Shown: positions 1-8,882 of the stretch, one piece after another
Layout: each line of letters opens with the position of its first letter
How positions within the stretch are numbered: position 1 is the stretch's first letter
From: RGIG5612 sp050944475
GTDB taxonomy: Bacteria; Bacillota; Clostridia; Lachnospirales; Lachnospiraceae
DNA length: 64,000 nt
Direction: 5' to 3'
NCBI GenBank assembly: GCA_050944475.1
Contig: JBMNRD010000001.1
Span: forward strand, 1-64,000
Program-made: the position numbers and the translations under genes
Notes under the pieces: model-generated
Told to the model about the DNA's origin: nothing
Seen by the model: only the letters and a program-made list of their open reading frames with translations
Databases searched by the model: none

Positions 1-206
1 CGTCGGTTTTTTTCTTCATATCCCGGGAAAATCACCTTGGAAATTTCATCCATGGTCATTCCCATCACCCCATGTACCTGCTCGGCCTTCAGCGGCCCAA
101 GTTCCGGTGCATGAACCTTCAGGACTTTATTCCAGGATCCGGCAACCTCTTCGGCTGAATCCCACAATGTTCCGTCCAAATCAAAAATCAAAAACATCTT
201 TTCCAT
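1..206 (-). CDS. HAD-family hydrolase, N-terminal part only
   Basis: The reading frame starts at an ATG at 206 and runs off the left edge of the window; about 68 residues are visible. It opens MEKMFLIFDLDGTLWDSAEE, the DxDGT motif I of haloacid dehalogenase phosphatases, in which the first Asp is the phosphorylated nucleophile. The following helical cap-like segment fits phosphoglycolate-phosphatase/beta-phosphoglucomutase relatives. The substrate cannot be told from this fragment. It lies just downstream of the polysaccharide genes on the same strand, 50 bp after the priming transferase, so it may be the last gene of that transcript. Confidence 0.8.
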   Translation of the reverse strand, partial: MEKMFLIFDLDGTLWDSAEEVAGSWNKVLKVHAPELGPLKAEQVHGVMGMTMDEISKVIFPGYEEKNR

Positions 207-256
207 GCAGTATATAGTACAATTATTCCATGGAAGTTTCAAGACCTAAGTGCCGC

Positions 257-1657
257 CTATGAGTCCTCATAAAAAGAGTTCAGCAGCTCATCCCTCTTGC
301 TTTCTCTCTCCTCAATTGCATCAAAGCCCTCCGTACTCTCCTTTTTAAAAAGAGCCAGTACAGTCATAATAATCAATTTTATATCAAGCGTAATTGAATA
401 ATTTGCGATATACAACAAATCCAGCCTGAGCTTGTCATAAGCCGTGGTATTGTATTTTCCGTAGACCTGAGCGTAACCCGTCAGACCGCCCTTAACCTTG
501 GTCCTGAATGCGAACTCGGGAATCTGCGCGGTATATTCTTTGACATGCTCCACCCTCTCAGGCCTGGGGCCGACAATGCTCATGTCACCCTTAATTATAT
601 TGAACAGTTGGGGAATCTCATCCAGCCGCATCGCCCTGATGACTTTGCCTACCCGCGTGATTCTCGGGTCCTTTCCCGTAGCGGGGATAACCTGACCGTT
701 TTCCTCGGCATTCTCTATCATACTTCTGAACTTTATGATATTAAAAATCTTTCCGTCAAGTGTCACCCTCTCCTGCCTGTAAAAAACCGCTCCTCTGTCG
801 TCAAGCTTGATTGCGAGGGCAACCACTCCCATGATAATGCTCCCGGGTATCAGTGCAATAAAGCACAATACCAAATCAAGCAGCCGCTTGACAAACCTCT
901 GGGAAAGCGAAAGGGCCGCATCCCTTACAAGAAACAAAGGGGTGTCAAAGAGTGTAATCTCTTCGGAACCGCCCAAAATAATATCGGTTATCTTCGGCAC
1001 CACATAGGCTCTGATTTTTTCGTTATAACAATATTTAAGAATATCGTTGCGAAGTTCCGCACTAACGTCATTTATGATTATCCCGTCATATTCTTTGAAA
1101 GCGGAATAATCCATATCCACTAACTCTGAAACATCTATAATCCTTGCAACGTGATACTTGTCGGCCCGCTGGTCCATTTTGAACTTCAGGTCCACCGCCT
1201 CCTCGCTTCCGAAAATCATCAGCATCTGCCTCGGAGGGTGCAGCTTGTGATAAATAATAGTGAAAATATATGAAAGCAAAAAGGCTATTGCGAAGTCAAT
1301 CAGCGTCATTACCGCAATTGCCCACACGTTCAGCATCCTGTTGCCGATCAGACAGAGGATGAAATAGGTGAACGCATTTACTATAATCAGGGAAATCCAT
1401 TGGGAAATAAAAATCTCGGGGAATTTATTATGTCCGAACTTAAAGCACTCAAGAAGCAGAAACAATATCAGCAGCAATGAAAAATACAGCAACATAAGGA
1501 CATATTTTCCGCGGCCGAGAAATGCTCTCGTCTCAAGCTCACGGTAATATCCCTTCCATGTAAAGAAATATACTATTGTTAAGATAAGCAGCTCCGCAAA
1601 GCCCTCAAGCTTTCTTATGAACTGATTGATTCTATCGTATTTTTGCGTTTTGTTCAT
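257..1657 (-). CDS. Polyprenyl-phosphate sugar-1-phosphate transferase (WbaP/CpsE-like), long form
   Basis: This is the priming enzyme of a Wzx/Wzy-type polysaccharide: it moves a sugar-1-phosphate from an NDP-sugar to undecaprenyl phosphate at the inner membrane face. The 466-residue protein has about four N-terminal membrane segments, a soluble Rossmann-like middle (about 140-250), a fifth hydrophobic segment (about 260-285) and the C-terminal bacterial sugar transferase domain. Visible catalytic-domain motifs are KFRSM, LDEIPQLFNI and VGPRPE, which carry the acidic and basic residues of the family. A second, short priming enzyme lies at 19157. The sugar specificity cannot be read from the sequence. 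Confidence 0.92.
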   Translation of the reverse strand: MNKTQKYDRINQFIRKLEGFAELLILTIVYFFTWKGYYRELETRAFLGRGKYVLMLLYFSLLLILFLLLECFKFGHNKFPEIFISQWISLIIVNAFTYFILCLIGNRMLNVWAIAVMTLIDFAIAFLLSYIFTIIYHKLHPPRQMLMIFGSEEAVDLKFKMDQRADKYHVARIIDVSELVDMDYSAFKEYDGIIINDVSAELRNDILKYCYNEKIRAYVVPKITDIILGGSEEITLFDTPLFLVRDAALSLSQRFVKRLLDLVLCFIALIPGSIIMGVVALAIKLDDRGAVFYRQERVTLDGKIFNIIKFRSMIENAEENGQVIPATGKDPRITRVGKVIRAMRLDEIPQLFNIIKGDMSIVGPRPERVEHVKEYTAQIPEFAFRTKVKGGLTGYAQVYGKYNTTAYDKLRLDLLYIANYSITLDIKLIIMTVLALFKKESTEGFDAIEERESKRDELLNSFYEDS

Positions 1658-1749
1658 GGCTCATCCCGTCATGGATAATGCTCATTATCCTGCAATATTC
1701 CGGATTTTACCATTTTTCGGGATAAAAAACAACTACCCGGAGCCCCATC

Positions 1750-2901
1750 CTATATCAAATCACCTATAGCCTCCTCATATGCGACAAGTATGACGCTTTT
1801 TTCAAACAGCATTTCGAAAGCGGCTCCGGCATTTCTCCTGAAAGCTGCCATATTGGCATTTCCGGTGTTGCAAACGGCCTGCACCGTCTCTTCTATCGAA
1901 TCGGCGCGGATGCCTATTTCCAGGCTCTTTATAAGCCGGTCTGTATCCGCCGCCCCTTTATTAATCAGAGGAAGTGAAAACTTCAGATAGTCCACCGACT
2001 TCATGGTAAGGCCTATGAAAGTGCCTTCTCTGACAATATTCAGGCCGAAATGACAGCCCCCCATTATTTCCTGCTTGCGCCCCTCGTCATATACGGTTCC
2101 GTGACAGATAACCTCCGCCCCGGCAGTCTTTAATGCGGCGGTAAGCTCTTTCTTTCTTTCGCCGTCCCCTATAATTTCCACGACAACCTTTCTGTCCGCG
2201 GCAATTCCCTTTGCAAGGGCTGCAATATAGGGAATGTCAATTACATTATTTATCCTGCCAACGTAACACAGGCGCACCTCTTGTTCGATGTCCGGAGCAT
2301 TGCAGACAGGGTTGCCGGCAGCCGTATCACCGTAGTAGACCGTGGCGGCACGCAAGTCGATACCGCGAGTTTCAAGAATATCATCAACACGCTCCCGGAA
2401 AAGATCACATTCGGCAATTATTGCGTCCGCACAACCTATGTATCTGTTGCGAAAACCGGCCCATATCCTGAACGGAAGAGCAAGTACGGTTTTTAGCTTT
2501 CTTATAGGAAATGTCTCCGGCCACATATCAAAAATATCAAAGACCACCTTTACTTTCGGATGCTCGCGTTTGTATTTTGCTACATATTTAAAAACGCTGT
2601 TGGGGGGAGTCTTTGCATAAATAAGCTCCGGCTCCTGCTTAAGTCCGGACAGATACTTATATATTCCCTTTCCAAAATCAAGGTGGGAAAGAAGCCTTGG
2701 GACGGACAGGTTCTTTTTATACGGGCGGACATGAATCTGTTTGCACCATGGAATATCCGAAATAAAATATTTTTTCCTGCGATGATTAAAATCACAGGAT
2801 ATCATTTCCACCTGATATCCCTTTGATTCAATATATTCCTTTGCAAATTCAAGCCGCGTGCCCTCCAGGTCCGCAGAACTTATGATAAATGCCGTCTTCA
2901 T
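1750..2901 (-). CDS. Glycosyltransferase, GT4-like (family 1 fold)
   Basis: A cytoplasmic glycosyltransferase of 383 residues that probably adds one sugar to the lipid-linked repeat unit. It begins MKTAFIISSADLEGTRLEF and has a GT-B layout, with the donor-binding half containing LCYVGRINNVIDIPY and IIGDGERKKELTAAL. The open frame extends 29 codons upstream, but the ATG at 2901 lies right after the stop of the preceding gene with a GGTGG ribosome site, so it is the better start. The upstream extension would overlap that gene and looks unlike protein. Donor and acceptor are unknown. Confidence 0.88.
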   Translation of the reverse strand: MKTAFIISSADLEGTRLEFAKEYIESKGYQVEMISCDFNHRRKKYFISDIPWCKQIHVRPYKKNLSVPRLLSHLDFGKGIYKYLSGLKQEPELIYAKTPPNSVFKYVAKYKREHPKVKVVFDIFDMWPETFPIRKLKTVLALPFRIWAGFRNRYIGCADAIIAECDLFRERVDDILETRGIDLRAATVYYGDTAAGNPVCNAPDIEQEVRLCYVGRINNVIDIPYIAALAKGIAADRKVVVEIIGDGERKKELTAALKTAGAEVICHGTVYDEGRKQEIMGGCHFGLNIVREGTFIGLTMKSVDYLKFSLPLINKGAADTDRLIKSLEIGIRADSIEETVQAVCNTGNANMAAFRRNAGAAFEMLFEKSVILVAYEEAIGDLI

Positions 2902-2905
2902 TATC

Positions 2906-3832
2906 TTACCACCATAGCAGCTGACCGACCCTTCTGATAAAACTCTGCTTCCGGAGGCCGTATCTGTTGTAGGTCCTGATTCTTTCAAGTTTTCCCTTTT
3001 CCTCTATCCCGGCAAGTGCCTCTACAACCTCAAATTGCTCCTGTGTCATCGATTCCCCGAAGCATTCTATCAGCTGTCCGGCCTGTCTTACCGCATCCTT
3101 CATTGACCTTTTGATGGCGCCGCCCTTCAGCCTTGCTTTGATGTATTTTCCCGAGCGCACGTTTTTTGCGCCCACAACATTGCCCGTATGCTGCCTGTAA
3201 TCTATCAGAGCCTCATTCACAACCCCTATCCTTCCGAACAAGGATGCAACAAGTGCAATCCAGCCGTCATGCATCAGAATGTCATCCGCGGGGATATTCC
3301 TGCAAACCAGCTTCGCCAACGCCTTGTTGATCATCATTGTGCAACCTGTGACTACATTCTGCACAAGCAGCCGGTTAAGCGACAGACTGTCCCCGCTGAT
3401 ATTCGAATAATGCCAGAAAGAGGCATCAAGCTCATTCAGCTCTTCGTCCACAACCCTCAGGTCGGTGTGAACCATTGCAGGTTTTTTTTTGCTTCCCTCG
3501 ATCTCCTTCATGACGACAAGTGTCTTTTTAATCTTGTCCGGATGCCACACATCGTCCTGGTCGCAGAACATTATGTAATCCGCATCATGGAAGTTTTTCA
3601 GCAGATGCATGAAATGCCTCGGAGCGCTTCCGAACCGGCGGCCGGACTTATAATGAATTATTCTTCCGGAATACTTCTTTGCATACTCTTGCAAAATATC
3701 CCCGGTCAGATCTCCGTCATCTGAAAGAATCAGCTGCCAGTCCTCGCAGCTTTGGGCTAAAACGGATTCTATCTGCTCTTCTATGTGCCGGCCGCCGTCA
3801 TAGGCGGCAAGCAGAATCAGTATATCATTCAT
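2906..3832 (-). CDS. Glycosyltransferase family 2 (rhamnosyltransferase-like)
   Basis: A 308-residue GT-A enzyme. It opens MNDILILLAAYDGGRHIEEQ, followed by LSDDGDLTGDI and MFCDQDDVWHPDKI, the nucleotide-sugar and metal (DxD) signatures of GT2 enzymes that build O-antigen or capsule units. VVTGCTMMINKALA is typical of the rhamnosyltransferase branch. The start overlaps the LicD stop by 8 bp (ATGAATGA), which indicates translational coupling. No membrane segment is seen, so it should act at the cytoplasmic face on the lipid-linked intermediate. Confidence 0.9.
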   Translation of the reverse strand: MNDILILLAAYDGGRHIEEQIESVLAQSCEDWQLILSDDGDLTGDILQEYAKKYSGRIIHYKSGRRFGSAPRHFMHLLKNFHDADYIMFCDQDDVWHPDKIKKTLVVMKEIEGSKKKPAMVHTDLRVVDEELNELDASFWHYSNISGDSLSLNRLLVQNVVTGCTMMINKALAKLVCRNIPADDILMHDGWIALVASLFGRIGVVNEALIDYRQHTGNVVGAKNVRSGKYIKARLKGGAIKRSMKDAVRQAGQLIECFGESMTQEQFEVVEALAGIEEKGKLERIRTYNRYGLRKQSFIRRVGQLLWW

Positions 3833-4646
3833 TTTCCTTATCCTTTAAATATGCCCTGTAATCGTGGTGGGGACGCCTTTCCTCTTCCGGAGGGAATTCC
3901 ATATAATCACTATAACATTGTTTCAGAACAATGTCATATCTGCCCGGCGCTCTATAGACCTCTCCTTCAAATTTCAACAGCACACAGGGCTCAAGCCACT
4001 CCCTTTCATAATAATCAACCTCCCACATGGTGCAGGACACATATTTGCTTGATTCATAGGGTATTTTTTTTGCGGCCTTGTCCATTCTCCGCAGCAGGCT
4101 GTTTACTCCCACGGCCTTGGCATAAATAAATGCCAAAAACTTCCCGACTGTCCTGATTACGCCGTTTCGGCTTTTTATGAAACGTTTTTTCCCCGCAGTG
4201 GTTATTAAAACCCTCAACCGGTTGCGCTTCTTTTGCGTAGCGGCAACCTCCTCAACGGTATCGCCCGCACCGTCAAAAGGATATATGTCCACAAAAAGTC
4301 CCAGGCCGTAATCCTCGGTATTTGCGTAATCAACATAATAGCGGGTGTCACAATACCTCGAAATCGGATAAACGTAATTCTTATCCGTACGGTAATTTTT
4401 CAGAACAAAACGATCGCCCTCAGCGGCATGGGTAATAACATACTCAATAAATTTTTCGTAATCCGGGCGCGGCATCACAATGTCAACATCGTCATCCCAA
4501 GGAATAAAGCCCTCGTGACGGATCGCTCCGATCAGCGTTCCGTAGAAAAGGTAGTAACGCAGGCCGCACTCATCGCATATCCTCACTACTTCCCTCAGAA
4601 CTTCAGCCTCACCGTTTTGTATTTCCCTCAGGGTCAGCTCCTTCAT
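3825..4646 (-). CDS. LicD-family phosphotransferase
   Basis: LicD enzymes transfer phosphocholine or related phospho-groups (for example ribitol- or glycerol-phosphate) onto sugars of surface glycans. The 273-residue protein carries the family signature at about residues 30-60: YYLFYGTLIGAIRHEG followed by FIPWDDDVDIVMPRPDYEKF, including the metal-binding DDD cluster. It sits between the flippase and a GT2 gene, six bases after the flippase stop, so it most likely decorates the repeat unit. No choline kinase or cytidylyltransferase gene is visible in the window, so the transferred group is unknown. Confidence 0.92.
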   Translation of the reverse strand: MKELTLREIQNGEAEVLREVVRICDECGLRYYLFYGTLIGAIRHEGFIPWDDDVDIVMPRPDYEKFIEYVITHAAEGDRFVLKNYRTDKNYVYPISRYCDTRYYVDYANTEDYGLGLFVDIYPFDGAGDTVEEVAATQKKRNRLRVLITTAGKKRFIKSRNGVIRTVGKFLAFIYAKAVGVNSLLRRMDKAAKKIPYESSKYVSCTMWEVDYYEREWLEPCVLLKFEGEVYRAPGRYDIVLKQCYSDYMEFPPEEERRPHHDYRAYLKDKENE

Positions 4647-4652
4647 GTCCCT

Positions 4653-6083
4653 TCAGCTTCTTTCCTTCAGATTTTTCACCAACTCTGTCAACTCATTCTT
4701 ATATTTCAAAGCAAGTACCGCCATACATATTATGCCCGCCGCAAGTATACCCATACGTATCCATATCCGGTTAGTTAGCAATGTAAAAGCAAGCATACAT
4801 ACGGTAACTGCGCCTACGCATCCTAAATGCACGGCTATGCTGTGAATCATGCTTCCATGTACTTTCCACGCCAGAATCAAATGCAGCATGTAATAAACAA
4901 GATAGCAGACCACCGTTGTATAAGCTGCCGCAACATATCCGTATTTCGGAATGAAAACGGCGTTCAATATAATATTCAAAACTGCGGCCGATACCGTTCC
5001 TATGGCAATAAAATGTGTTTTCTTATAATAGTATTCCACGGCCGAGGGTTGATTGTACATGAACGAATAAAACATAGCCAGAACAATCGGTATGGCCACA
5101 TGCCGCGCCGGGGCATATTTGCTTCCTCCCAGAACGGTAATGATTTCCGGCGAAATCAGCATCAGCAAGGCGGCGCCGGCCGAAACTGCAATGACGTAGA
5201 CCGAGCTTGCTCGTCTGATTATCCCGTATTCTTTCTCGTCCATCCTGTCAAAAAACCATTGGTTCCAGGCAGTATCCAGGGAGTTTGTTATAACCTGAAA
5301 AATCATGCCCACATTATATGCAAAGCTGTACATACCCGCCTCAAGGTTGCCGTATATATGCTTTATCATTATCCTGTCAAACTGGGCAAGGACTATTTGT
5401 GACAAGCCGTGGGGAATAATGGGTATGCTTATTTTCAGGCCGTATTTCCAAAAGCCCGGATTGGCCTTAGGTTTTGATCTTCTGTAAATCCTGAAGAAAA
5501 AGTACACGCAAATCAGCACGCCCGCCAGCGTTGTTCCCAGTATTCTTCCCATATATCCCTCAAACCGGAAGAAGAGAAGAATAAACAGAAGCGACAGGCC
5601 CACATTTCCTATCGCATATGCCAGTGAAACTGCCAGGTATTCCCTATATTTATACTCAATTGCCAGATATTCATTGAAAAAATTTATCATGGCGCCGGCA
5701 AAGCTCTCGATTACAATAAAAACAACGATAACGGGCTTTTCAAGCATCAGCCATCTTGCGAAGACTTGCGAAAAAAAACAGGCCGCAATCAGGGATGCCA
5801 GCATGGTAAACCATATAAGCAGGGTTATCGACGAGCAATACTCGTAGACCTTTTCCTTAAGGTCGCTTTTTGCGTTTTTGATGCTGGTATGAAGAGCAAG
5901 TCCGACGATGATTGTAAAAATTCCCACATATGATGCATAGGTGCTGAAAACTCCATAGTCACCAACGCTCAGCAGTCTTGCAAAAACGGGCAGGGAAATA
6001 AAGGTTATGCCTTTTGCAAGAATATTTGCGACAGCATAACCCATTCCGGCTCTTATTGCTTTTCCGTTGCTTCCCTTATCCAT
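4653..6083 (-). CDS. Polysaccharide flippase (Wzx-like, MOP superfamily)
   Basis: A 476-residue polytopic membrane protein with about 12-14 hydrophobic segments across its length. The N-terminal region (GYAVANILAKGITFISLPVF, then a DYGVFSTYASYVGIF stretch) is typical of oligosaccharide flippases that move undecaprenyl-linked repeat units to the outer face. It starts 9 bp after the polymerase gene stop and is followed closely by licD, in a tight operon. A second flippase-type gene at 14082 suggests either two pathways or a fused locus. Confidence 0.9.
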   Translation of the reverse strand: MDKGSNGKAIRAGMGYAVANILAKGITFISLPVFARLLSVGDYGVFSTYASYVGIFTIIVGLALHTSIKNAKSDLKEKVYEYCSSITLLIWFTMLASLIAACFFSQVFARWLMLEKPVIVVFIVIESFAGAMINFFNEYLAIEYKYREYLAVSLAYAIGNVGLSLLFILLFFRFEGYMGRILGTTLAGVLICVYFFFRIYRRSKPKANPGFWKYGLKISIPIIPHGLSQIVLAQFDRIMIKHIYGNLEAGMYSFAYNVGMIFQVITNSLDTAWNQWFFDRMDEKEYGIIRRASSVYVIAVSAGAALLMLISPEIITVLGGSKYAPARHVAIPIVLAMFYSFMYNQPSAVEYYYKKTHFIAIGTVSAAVLNIILNAVFIPKYGYVAAAYTTVVCYLVYYMLHLILAWKVHGSMIHSIAVHLGCVGAVTVCMLAFTLLTNRIWIRMGILAAGIICMAVLALKYKNELTELVKNLKERS

Positions 6084-6092
6084 CAGTATCCT

Positions 6093-7409
6093 TTATCCGT
6101 TATTTTCCTTGGCTTCCAGAGAAACCTTGTCTGCAATTATCATATTCAGTAAAAATATACCGATCAGGTAAACCCATATTGATGTTATTGACATAAATGC
6201 TTCAAAAAATGCAAACATAACGCAATAACACATAACAGCATGGCTGACATATCTGCCGAACAATCTTCTGCGCTTTTCGATTATTCCTGCGACAAAACCC
6301 CAGACAAATGAATATATCGCAACACCGGCAATCCCCAAGTCCTTATACGGACCGTATATGAAGGGTGTCGTGGTAAAAACCTTAATCAACGGAGTAATCT
6401 GCGGCTGCTCTATAAACGACTCAAGAATGCCCTGGGTCCTTGTCAGCGCCCATAACGGAGTCAGTGACTCAAGCACATAAGTGTGTGACGTCAGCCGGGC
6501 TATATTGTGGTTGAAAGAATCAAAGTTGAACGCAAAATACATGTAGGTCTGATAAAGTGAGGGGCTCATTTTGTCATCAAGCTTCAGTTGTTTTATCAGG
6601 TATGCGTCGCTTTGGTTTCTGAACATAGAGATAATAATCCAGCCTGCCGCCGCCGCGGCAACAAGTACAATTATCAGTGCCAGCGGAATCTTTTTCGTGC
6701 CTTTCTTTTCAAGAAATACAATTGCCGCCAAAACACACTCCATAAGCAGGAGCTGTCTTGAAACAATAAGCACCGGGATGGAAAGCATTATCAAGCTGAT
6801 TACAATAATTACCCACAGCCTTATGCCTCTCAGTCTTATTCGCTTGTAAAAAAGAGAAATGCACAGGGCCGGCACAATGGCACAGGTCACGGTGACGTAG
6901 TGCAGGAAGGTGATTCCGAACTTTTTGTATGCATACATATTGGCGCTGAAAATCGGCAGGCCGCCGGCTTCAACTATCTCGATGATGAAGACTCCGATAA
7001 TAACGGCGGACAAGATAACGACGGCCAAGAACGGACTGAGCCTGATAAACTTTATGGAATGCGTTTTTACTTTAACTCTCCCTCCGACCTCGCAGCCGAA
7101 GATAAAGGCGATTGCCGCCAGCCACAGGCAAAGCCAGGTAATTATGCTCCACTGCGTCTGAAGCGGATGGATTTTGAAGGCGGAAAGCCCGATTGCAAAA
7201 AACCAGCAAAGCACGAAAAGACCCCTTACATTCAGGTAGTCTCCCGTGGTTTTAAAAAATAAGAAAAATGAAAAACCCGCCAGAAGCCATATTATCAGCC
7301 CTGCTGCAATGTTCCACTCCCGTATGGAGACCACAAATGCCGCCGTCATGAGCAGCGTTATCATAATTCCTGCAAAAAATACGGTTTTTTCTCGTATGAA
7401 AAGCTTCAT
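6093..7409 (-). CDS. Oligosaccharide repeat unit polymerase (Wzy-like)
   Basis: A 438-residue protein made almost wholly of hydrophobic helices (about 10-12) with one larger loop around residues 270-340. Wzy polymerases vary strongly in sequence, so the call rests on topology, length and position between the flippase (6083) and chain-length gene (8859). The segment ITPLIKVFTTTPFIYGPYKD followed by LGIAGVAIYSFVWG resembles the conserved end of the oligosaccharide repeat unit polymerase family. A second polymerase/ligase-like gene lies at 12421. Confidence 0.78.
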   Translation of the reverse strand: MKLFIREKTVFFAGIMITLLMTAAFVVSIREWNIAAGLIIWLLAGFSFFLFFKTTGDYLNVRGLFVLCWFFAIGLSAFKIHPLQTQWSIITWLCLWLAAIAFIFGCEVGGRVKVKTHSIKFIRLSPFLAVVILSAVIIGVFIIEIVEAGGLPIFSANMYAYKKFGITFLHYVTVTCAIVPALCISLFYKRIRLRGIRLWVIIVISLIMLSIPVLIVSRQLLLMECVLAAIVFLEKKGTKKIPLALIIVLVAAAAAGWIIISMFRNQSDAYLIKQLKLDDKMSPSLYQTYMYFAFNFDSFNHNIARLTSHTYVLESLTPLWALTRTQGILESFIEQPQITPLIKVFTTTPFIYGPYKDLGIAGVAIYSFVWGFVAGIIEKRRRLFGRYVSHAVMCYCVMFAFFEAFMSITSIWVYLIGIFLLNMIIADKVSLEAKENNG

Positions 7410-7479
7410 TTATTGTCTTTTGCCCCCATTATCCGCATAAAGGACAACGGGGGCATTCCTTTGCTGAATTTGCCGGAAT

Positions 7480-8859
7480 TTACTCCAGAACTATTGCTCC
7501 CAGAATGTCAACTCCATATTTGTCACACATCCTTCTTCTGGCCAGTATGTTTTCATTTTTAGACTTGTCTACCTGCTCAACAAATACAACACAGTCCGAT
7601 TCGACCATTTCGCGTAAATCGGATGACTTGCCCAGAATGTCCCGGACGGCGACAATGTCTGTCTTCCCTTTCAGCCTTTCCTTTATATCATCCACGAACT
7701 GAAGGCCGCTCTCAACTGCGGAACCGATGGCCAGACAAACGCTCTTGCGACTCTTTACATCCGCTGCAAGTTCAATCTTTGTTGCGATGATATCCATTGT
7801 GTCCTCGTAGGAAGGACGTTTTTTAGCCTTATTTCTGACATTTCTTATCTTCCTGTCAAGCCTTGTACGACGCTTCTTATAGAACTTGGTATCCTCATCA
7901 AAACTCCCCAAAAGGTCAATCCCGAAATCTCCCATATCATTACGTGATTTCATGGTATCTTGGAAATTTCCCTTTACAGCAATTAAAAATGCGGCAACAA
8001 CCAGGCCGGCAACCAATCCGAGAACAACTGACTTGATATCAAACCGGGGGGAAGCTTTCTCTGCTTCTTTTTTCTCAATTCCCCGCAATGAATTATAATA
8101 ATTCAATTCATCTTTTTTTACCGCTTTTTCAAGCTCCTTTAAATCCTTGTCGAATTGACTGACTCTGTTAATATTATCCTGCTGCTTTTTAAGTACACCC
8201 GGATCATTTATTATATTTGTCTGCTCTCCGATTTTTACTATCGTATGCTCCAAACCGTCAATTGACAATTGATGATTAAGACCGGCAACGGCCTTCTCAA
8301 GCGCAACCGCAATTCTGTCCACGGTTTTTTCATCGTTGCCGTCAATTGTATATGTAACAACTCCGTTCTCGTAGTCAATGGCGCAACTGACGATATCTTC
8401 ATAAAACATGGGATCCGACTCATCCATGCCGAAAATAGCCCTCAACTCCTCACAGAGTGCATTATCCCATATCAAAGCGGAATATGCGGTCACAATGGTA
8501 GCAATACTTCTATCAGTTTCAAAAAAGTTATCACTTTGTGGAACATAAAAAACTATCCTTTTTCTCTTCAGGTTGAAAGCATCAAGTTTCTGGAACGGTG
8601 ATTTTTCATTATATTCCTGTTGCTTTTCTATATAAGATGCATACCTTTCCGCCTGGCTTGCAATCTGGGCCAGCTCCTCCATCCTTTTCTCTTCTATTGC
8701 CAACACCGGCTTCTCCTTCAGCAATGACATATACAGGCTGAATCCCCCCGCGATAACGGCGCCCGCAATCATACATACGATGATTGAGCGCCATCGCTGA
8801 CAGATATACATAAATAAATTATACAGACTGATTTCAGTATAAAACTTTTTGTGTTCCAT
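7480..8859 (-). CDS. Wzz-like chain-length protein with degenerate BY-kinase-like tail
   Basis: A 459-residue membrane protein. TM1 lies at about 28-50, an extracytoplasmic coiled region follows (with a KDLKELEKAVKKDELNYY segment), and TM2 lies at about 275-295. This is the polysaccharide co-polymerase layout that sets chain length with Wzy. Behind TM2 is about 130 residues that look like a bacterial tyrosine kinase fold (SVCLAIGSAVESG, then DCVVFVEQVDKSKNENILA, then GVDILGAIVLE). However, no Walker A lysine/serine loop and no tyrosine-rich tail are visible, so kinase activity is unlikely. A GGGGGA ribosome site precedes the ATG. Confidence 0.8.
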   Translation of the reverse strand: MEHKKFYTEISLYNLFMYICQRWRSIIVCMIAGAVIAGGFSLYMSLLKEKPVLAIEEKRMEELAQIASQAERYASYIEKQQEYNEKSPFQKLDAFNLKRKRIVFYVPQSDNFFETDRSIATIVTAYSALIWDNALCEELRAIFGMDESDPMFYEDIVSCAIDYENGVVTYTIDGNDEKTVDRIAVALEKAVAGLNHQLSIDGLEHTIVKIGEQTNIINDPGVLKKQQDNINRVSQFDKDLKELEKAVKKDELNYYNSLRGIEKKEAEKASPRFDIKSVVLGLVAGLVVAAFLIAVKGNFQDTMKSRNDMGDFGIDLLGSFDEDTKFYKKRRTRLDRKIRNVRNKAKKRPSYEDTMDIIATKIELAADVKSRKSVCLAIGSAVESGLQFVDDIKERLKGKTDIVAVRDILGKSSDLREMVESDCVVFVEQVDKSKNENILARRRMCDKYGVDILGAIVLE

Positions 8860-8882
8860 TCAAATTCCCCCTTTGTCTAAGA

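Noticed and set aside
1669..1690. Hairpin upstream of the first priming transferase as a terminator
   Set aside because: The GGATAAT/ATTATCC stem has no following T-run on either strand and is A/T-rich; it may be chance.
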